In this document: piece after piece, positions 62,001 to 64,000 of the stretch
How positions within the stretch are numbered: position 1 is the stretch's first letter
How the letters are laid out: each line of letters starts with the position of its first letter
Assembly: GCF_964340395.1 (NCBI RefSeq)
Contig: NC_135550.1
Location: 13,133,408 to 13,197,407, forward strand
DNA length: 64,000 nt
Direction of reading: 5' to 3'
Source: Glandiceps talaboti
Lineage: Eukaryota; Hemichordata; Enteropneusta; Spengelidae
The notes under the pieces: model-generated
Databases searched by the model: none
The model's input: the letters and a program-made list of their open reading frames with translations, nothing else
What the model was told of the DNA's origin: nothing
Translations under genes and position numbers: made by a program

Positions 62001-64000
62001 GAGAATGTCACTCTACGAAATGAAAGTATTGTGATACAATTCGGATTCGAAATAGTCACTTCATATATATTTTGCACGACTAGAAGGAACACCAATTGCA
62101 AATTGAAAGTCGATTTAAACTCCGATGTAATAATGGTCCACCGTTGTCTCTCATGGGACTCGACATACATGCATATGTATCCAATGAACAATACATATCC
62201 ATGACACCTAAATGCTTATAACCTTCGGATAGTCATGACTAATGTATTTTCATCTAATTCATAGACGTGTCTGCTAAGTCCCATGAAGGGACAGTGGAAC
62301 AATGCCTTGATAATTGAGTCGAAGAAGTGTTGTTTTTTCAATTTGGTGTTTCCTGGCAATCTCGTGAAATTTATGTGGTTATGCGAAAACATGAAATGGC
62401 TCTCCAGACCCCTAAGTTTATGAAAATACTTTTATTTTTGGGAGTGACATTACCATTGTAAAAGAGAACATGTATCATTTGAAATAAAAACACAAATGCA
62501 AGGAAAACTCACCTCAACAAGAACCTCTTCATTCGGCTTTCCTTTCACATAATCTTTGTAGTTTTGTCTGATATCTTTTAGGCATTTTTCATGTTCTGTA
62601 CCTGTGAAAAATGTAGATGGTCTTCGTATTTCCACTGGTATGTCTTCAGAAAGAACAAAGAACAATATTACGTCAATATATCCTGTAATGTAACAACAGT
62701 ATCGAAGCTTTCCACCATTTCATGATTTACAAATGAATGAAGACTTGCACACTGTATTTAAATTTGCATTGAAATTTTTAAAAGTCATCTGTGACAGATT
62801 TAGGTTTTTCTTTTCCAGGAGCGCTTTTTTATATTTGTTGTGTTTCTTCTTTCATTTTCGTCGTTTTTTCCCCGTGAACATTTATTTGAGCACCGCGTCA
62901 TGACATTTTTGAAACTTTACAGGCCCTGGAATGAGAACCTTTGATCATCTTGTCTTGAGGAAATGGGTTCAACTTTTTAAAAATGACCGTTAATATGCTT
63001 GATATGTTGAGTTTGAGAATAAATTAATTTACTAAAGATTGTTCCCAGTAAGGGACCAGCCAGTTTCTTCGGTCGTGGGGGGGTCACCTTTTTTTGAAAT
63101 TGGCAATAGGGGGTCACCCTGTTTTGAAAATTGTGGATAGTGGGCGGGGGTCATTGTATTTTGGATTGTGATAGACTAAAAATCAATTGCTAAAATTACA
63201 TGATGCTATTAGACTTCTCAGCCCGCAACGATCACTGCCTGCAGGTGGCTATTACATTAGGTTCCATCTGTGTGTCCGTCCGTCTATCTGTCCGTGTGTG
63301 TTTTCGTGCATTCACCCTCATCTCTCTGGTAGGCTTTTTAATGAGGCATACCTTTCACCCTGACAAAACATTTTCAAGGTGTTATGACCGAAATCTTTCG
63401 TTCTACATTTTACTCAAGAAGTTGAATTCAGTAAGGCTCCACTTAAATGTATGTACCCATGTGAACAAAGATAAGATTTCATTTTATCCCCGGACCTTTG
63501 AATTTGGCCTTCATTTTCAAGGGCTAATAACAAATGGTCAATAGATTATAAAGTTTTGTCTTTGTTACTAATGCTTGTAAAGCATGTCTAGGACATCCGT
63601 TAAGACTAACGTAACCGAATCTAAAATGTCTGTCTTACTCACGTAGCACTTCAATTTTTTAAACACACAAATAAGTTATACAACACAGCTTTCCATTGCC
63701 GAAGGAATACACGTTGGTACGCTTACCTTCTCCGTCACCATGCAATCGTAAATACATTATCAACACAGTTGCTGTAAGTACGATTGCCAATATCAACAGC
63801 AAAGTGCTCACATCCATGACAGCGTTTTCCACCATAAAGTGTATCACAATGGCTAACAACACTGTAATACAAAATACGAGGATATAGAATTGCGTTGGAA
63901 GAAAGGCAAGGTAATCTCGCTTGTCTGTTTTCGTGTTCTTTTCTGAGGCTGGTCGTAAAGGGGTGTGTCCATTCGACGATTGAGAAAAAGTTTCCCTGAA
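55948..64000 (-). CDS. NLR-like gene: transmembrane segment, NB-ARC ATPase, TPR repeats (5' partial)
   Basis: Consecutive - strand exons join in phase from the window end to 56261. In order: two hydrophobic helices; a linker with RRPSTFFTGTEHE; a P-loop exon (GFGGCGKT); a long exon with Walker B (WLMVIDDADD), ILITSR and HGLPLAL; then helical TPR-type exons. This is a STAND-class NB-ARC protein, the family of Apaf-1 and metazoan NLRs, which switch by nucleotide exchange and oligomerise to signal. TPRs replace the LRRs of vertebrate NLRs, as in many invertebrate relatives. Membrane helices before NB-ARC are unusual; the N-terminus is outside the window. The ligand is unknown. Confidence 0.85.
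56261..56395 (-). CDS. NLR-like gene: TPR-type exon
   Basis: A 135-nt exon after TATTTGCAG. The split codon G|GC joins the two-TPR exon: GLYYLAAYYRTDHNNVESKK then FLDRIRFEHYRQRYGDTKDE. Donor AAAG|GTACGC, out phase 1. Confidence 0.75.
56850..57122 (-). CDS. NLR-like gene: exon with two TPRs
   Basis: A 273-nt exon, phase 1-1, after TTGGCCAG. ALHQLGRFYQDVGNYEAAEE and NLENALAMITRYW match the TPR consensus (LG..Y...G.Y..A...L..AL). A second repeat runs NLARNYILKS to LTDALQIKEKRLAET. Confidence 0.85.
57177..57214. repeat. 38-bp perfect palindrome in an intron
   Basis: AACCTTACACCGTATATAT meets its exact complement with no spacer. Similar in size to the two short hairpin insertions elsewhere, but no clear target duplication was found. 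Confidence 0.85.
57670..57828 (-). CDS. NLR-like gene: helical exon
   Basis: A 159-nt exon, phase 1-1, after AAATCATAG. AMQWLGKVLQNTNKLMSDET then SEVEDLLKDTLRKKMDIFKT; amphipathic helices compatible with a divergent TPR. Confidence 0.7.
58010..58165 (-). CDS. NLR-like gene: TPR-type exon
   Basis: A 156-nt exon, phase 1-1, after AACTGTAG. ELCLLGEVNFNLSLKE, AVKCFRESIALFEENKGNGD and VLVG. The paired-helix pattern LG.....A..CF..S... is typical of tetratricopeptide repeats. Confidence 0.75.
58474..59923 (-). CDS. NLR-like gene: main NB-ARC and helical exon
   Basis: A 1450-nt exon, phase 0 in and 1 out. It starts KMKVELSDGEKNPSN after TTTCAG. Walker B lies near residue 30 (WLMVIDDADD), ILITSR near 57-62, and HGLPLAL in the second hundred, then a winged-helix/helical region with REYGEFTVHHLL-like sequence and a final helical part ending KPICKDDLAK. 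Motif order and spacing fit NB-ARC/Apaf-1 type STAND ATPases. Splicing at AAAG|GTAAAT continues into TPR exons; reading through would hit a stop at 58364. Confidence 0.85.
59924..61078. other. Intron between the P-loop and Walker B exons
   Basis: 59965-60050 (GGTAGTCGAGTGGTTAAACC ... CGGAGTTCACATC) resembles a tRNA A box and degenerate B box, probably a SINE. A (GTGA)n/(GT)n run lies at 60608-60650. No exon was found. Confidence 0.5.
61079..61225 (-). CDS. NLR-like gene: P-loop exon
   Basis: A 147-nt exon (49 codons, phase 0-0) after CTTTCAG. The peptide starts ILYGFGGCGKTEILSSYVW, with a complete Walker A (GxxGxGKT), then KNWKLYKGGVFILNGQYGSF. This is the ATP-binding strand and helix of NB-ARC. 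The donor GAG|GTAGAG is weaker than the others but fits the phase. Confidence 0.85.
61310..61450 (-). repeat. Second, more diverged tRNA-like copy
   Basis: On the - strand, GATGCGTTAGATCAGCTGTC then TAACGCATTC and TTTGGTTCCCACACG align with the copy at 61655-61805. Same orientation. Confidence 0.5.
61655..61805 (-). repeat. tRNA-derived SINE-like copy
   Basis: On the - strand, GACGCTTTAGCTCAGCTGAC then TAGAGCACTCTCGC resembles a tRNA D arm and anticodon arm, and TTGGTTCAACCAC about 30 nt on is a B box. A related copy lies about 340 bp away. Confidence 0.55.
61818..61872. repeat. (GAAT)n microsatellite
   Basis: About 14 tetranucleotide units. Confidence 0.95.
62513..62643 (-). CDS. NLR-like gene: pre-NB-ARC linker exon
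   Basis: A 131-nt exon; the split codon G|AC joins the membrane exon in phase. The peptide IPVEIRRPSTFFTGTEHEKC continues LKDIRQNYKDYV and ends EVLVE. RPSxFFTG resembles the conserved ...P..FvGRe.. sequence preceding NB-ARC domains. Donor GAG|GTGAGT. Confidence 0.75.
62644..63726. other. Intron of the NLR-like gene
   Basis: 63050-63170 is an inverse copy of the GACCCCC-rich repeat seen at 4320-4470 and in the exon array (GGTCACC...GGTCACCCTGTTTTGAAA). The rest is AT-rich; the open frame at 63200-63544 is not supported. Confidence 0.5.
63727..64000 (-). CDS. NLR-like gene: exon with two predicted membrane helices
   Basis: Open from the window end to a GAAG|GTAAGC donor. After a polar stretch (NGHTPLRPASEKNTKTDKRD) come YLAFLPTQFYILVFCITVLL then AIVIHFMV, a short ENAVMDVS turn and TLLLILAIVLTATVLIMYLR. 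Two helices separated by a short turn suggest a hairpin anchor with both ends on the same side, probably cytosolic since NB-ARC follows. A possible acceptor (TTCAG, giving an exon start at 63995) lies at the window edge, so the exon may start there. Confidence 0.7.

Larger units (their letters stand above)
61226..62512. other. Intron with two tRNA-like SINE remnants and a GAAT microsatellite
   Basis: See 61310-61450 and 61655-61805. A (GAAT)n run lies at 61818-61872. The open frame at 61956-62204 is unsupported. Confidence 0.5.

Overview
The window is AT-rich animal nuclear DNA. Genes are split into short exons with canonical GT-AG introns, non-LTR retrotransposons and cut-and-paste elements are common, and microsatellites are abundant. 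A membrane-linked NB-ARC/TPR (NLR-like) gene, a C-type lectin/TSP1/polycystin-type ectodomain and an L2-type retrotransposon tail together suggest an invertebrate, perhaps a deuterostome such as a hemichordate or cephalochordate. The species cannot be fixed from sequence alone.

Region 1 (1-24.1 kb, + strand) looks like the 3' part of one gene. An internal exon (43-168) is followed by nine copies of a 102-nt, phase 0-0 exon encoding a 34-residue Tyr/Thr/Asn-rich module, then a terminal exon (23926-24066). Each exon copy sits in a roughly 1.45-kb tandem genomic unit that also carries a (CAGA)n run. Five central units form a dimeric higher-order repeat. The array and its flanks have been hit by a TTAA-flanked long-TIR element, a non-LTR retrotransposon, a 531-bp foldback element, a 39-bp hairpin and a 2.7-kb PIF/Harbinger-like element.

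Region 2 (24-35 kb) has no confident gene. It holds a 15-copy array of a conserved 58-bp core (26.8-29.2 kb) containing two inverted-repeat stems, followed by microsatellites and repeat DNA. A second array of the same core (eight copies) lies at 48.8-50.7 kb. The whole block about 25.4-31.2 kb is paralogous to about 45.9-52.6 kb.

Region 3 (35.05-44.17 kb, - strand) is a multi-exon gene: signal peptide, two C-type lectin-like domains, a thrombospondin type 1 repeat, and a GAIN/polycystin-like module ending in a stop before any GPS or membrane segment. An in-frame TAA and two frame breaks within the lectin domains suggest a pseudogene or a damaged allele. A broken paralogue of its last two exons lies at 46.4-48.1 kb, one exon split by a SINE-like insertion.

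Region 4 (52.8-54.7 kb, + strand) is a 5'-truncated L2-type retrotransposon whose A/T-rich 3' tail runs into TACA and CAGA microsatellites.

Region 5 (about 55.9 kb to the window end, - strand) is an NLR-like gene. Two predicted membrane helices are spliced to an NB-ARC ATPase (Walker A, Walker B, TSR and GLPLAL motifs) and at least four TPR-type exons. Its 5' end lies outside the window and its last exon is unresolved. The gene in region 3 would act at the cell surface or outside the cell and the one in region 5 as a sensor or signalling ATPase; whether the three genes cooperate is unknown.
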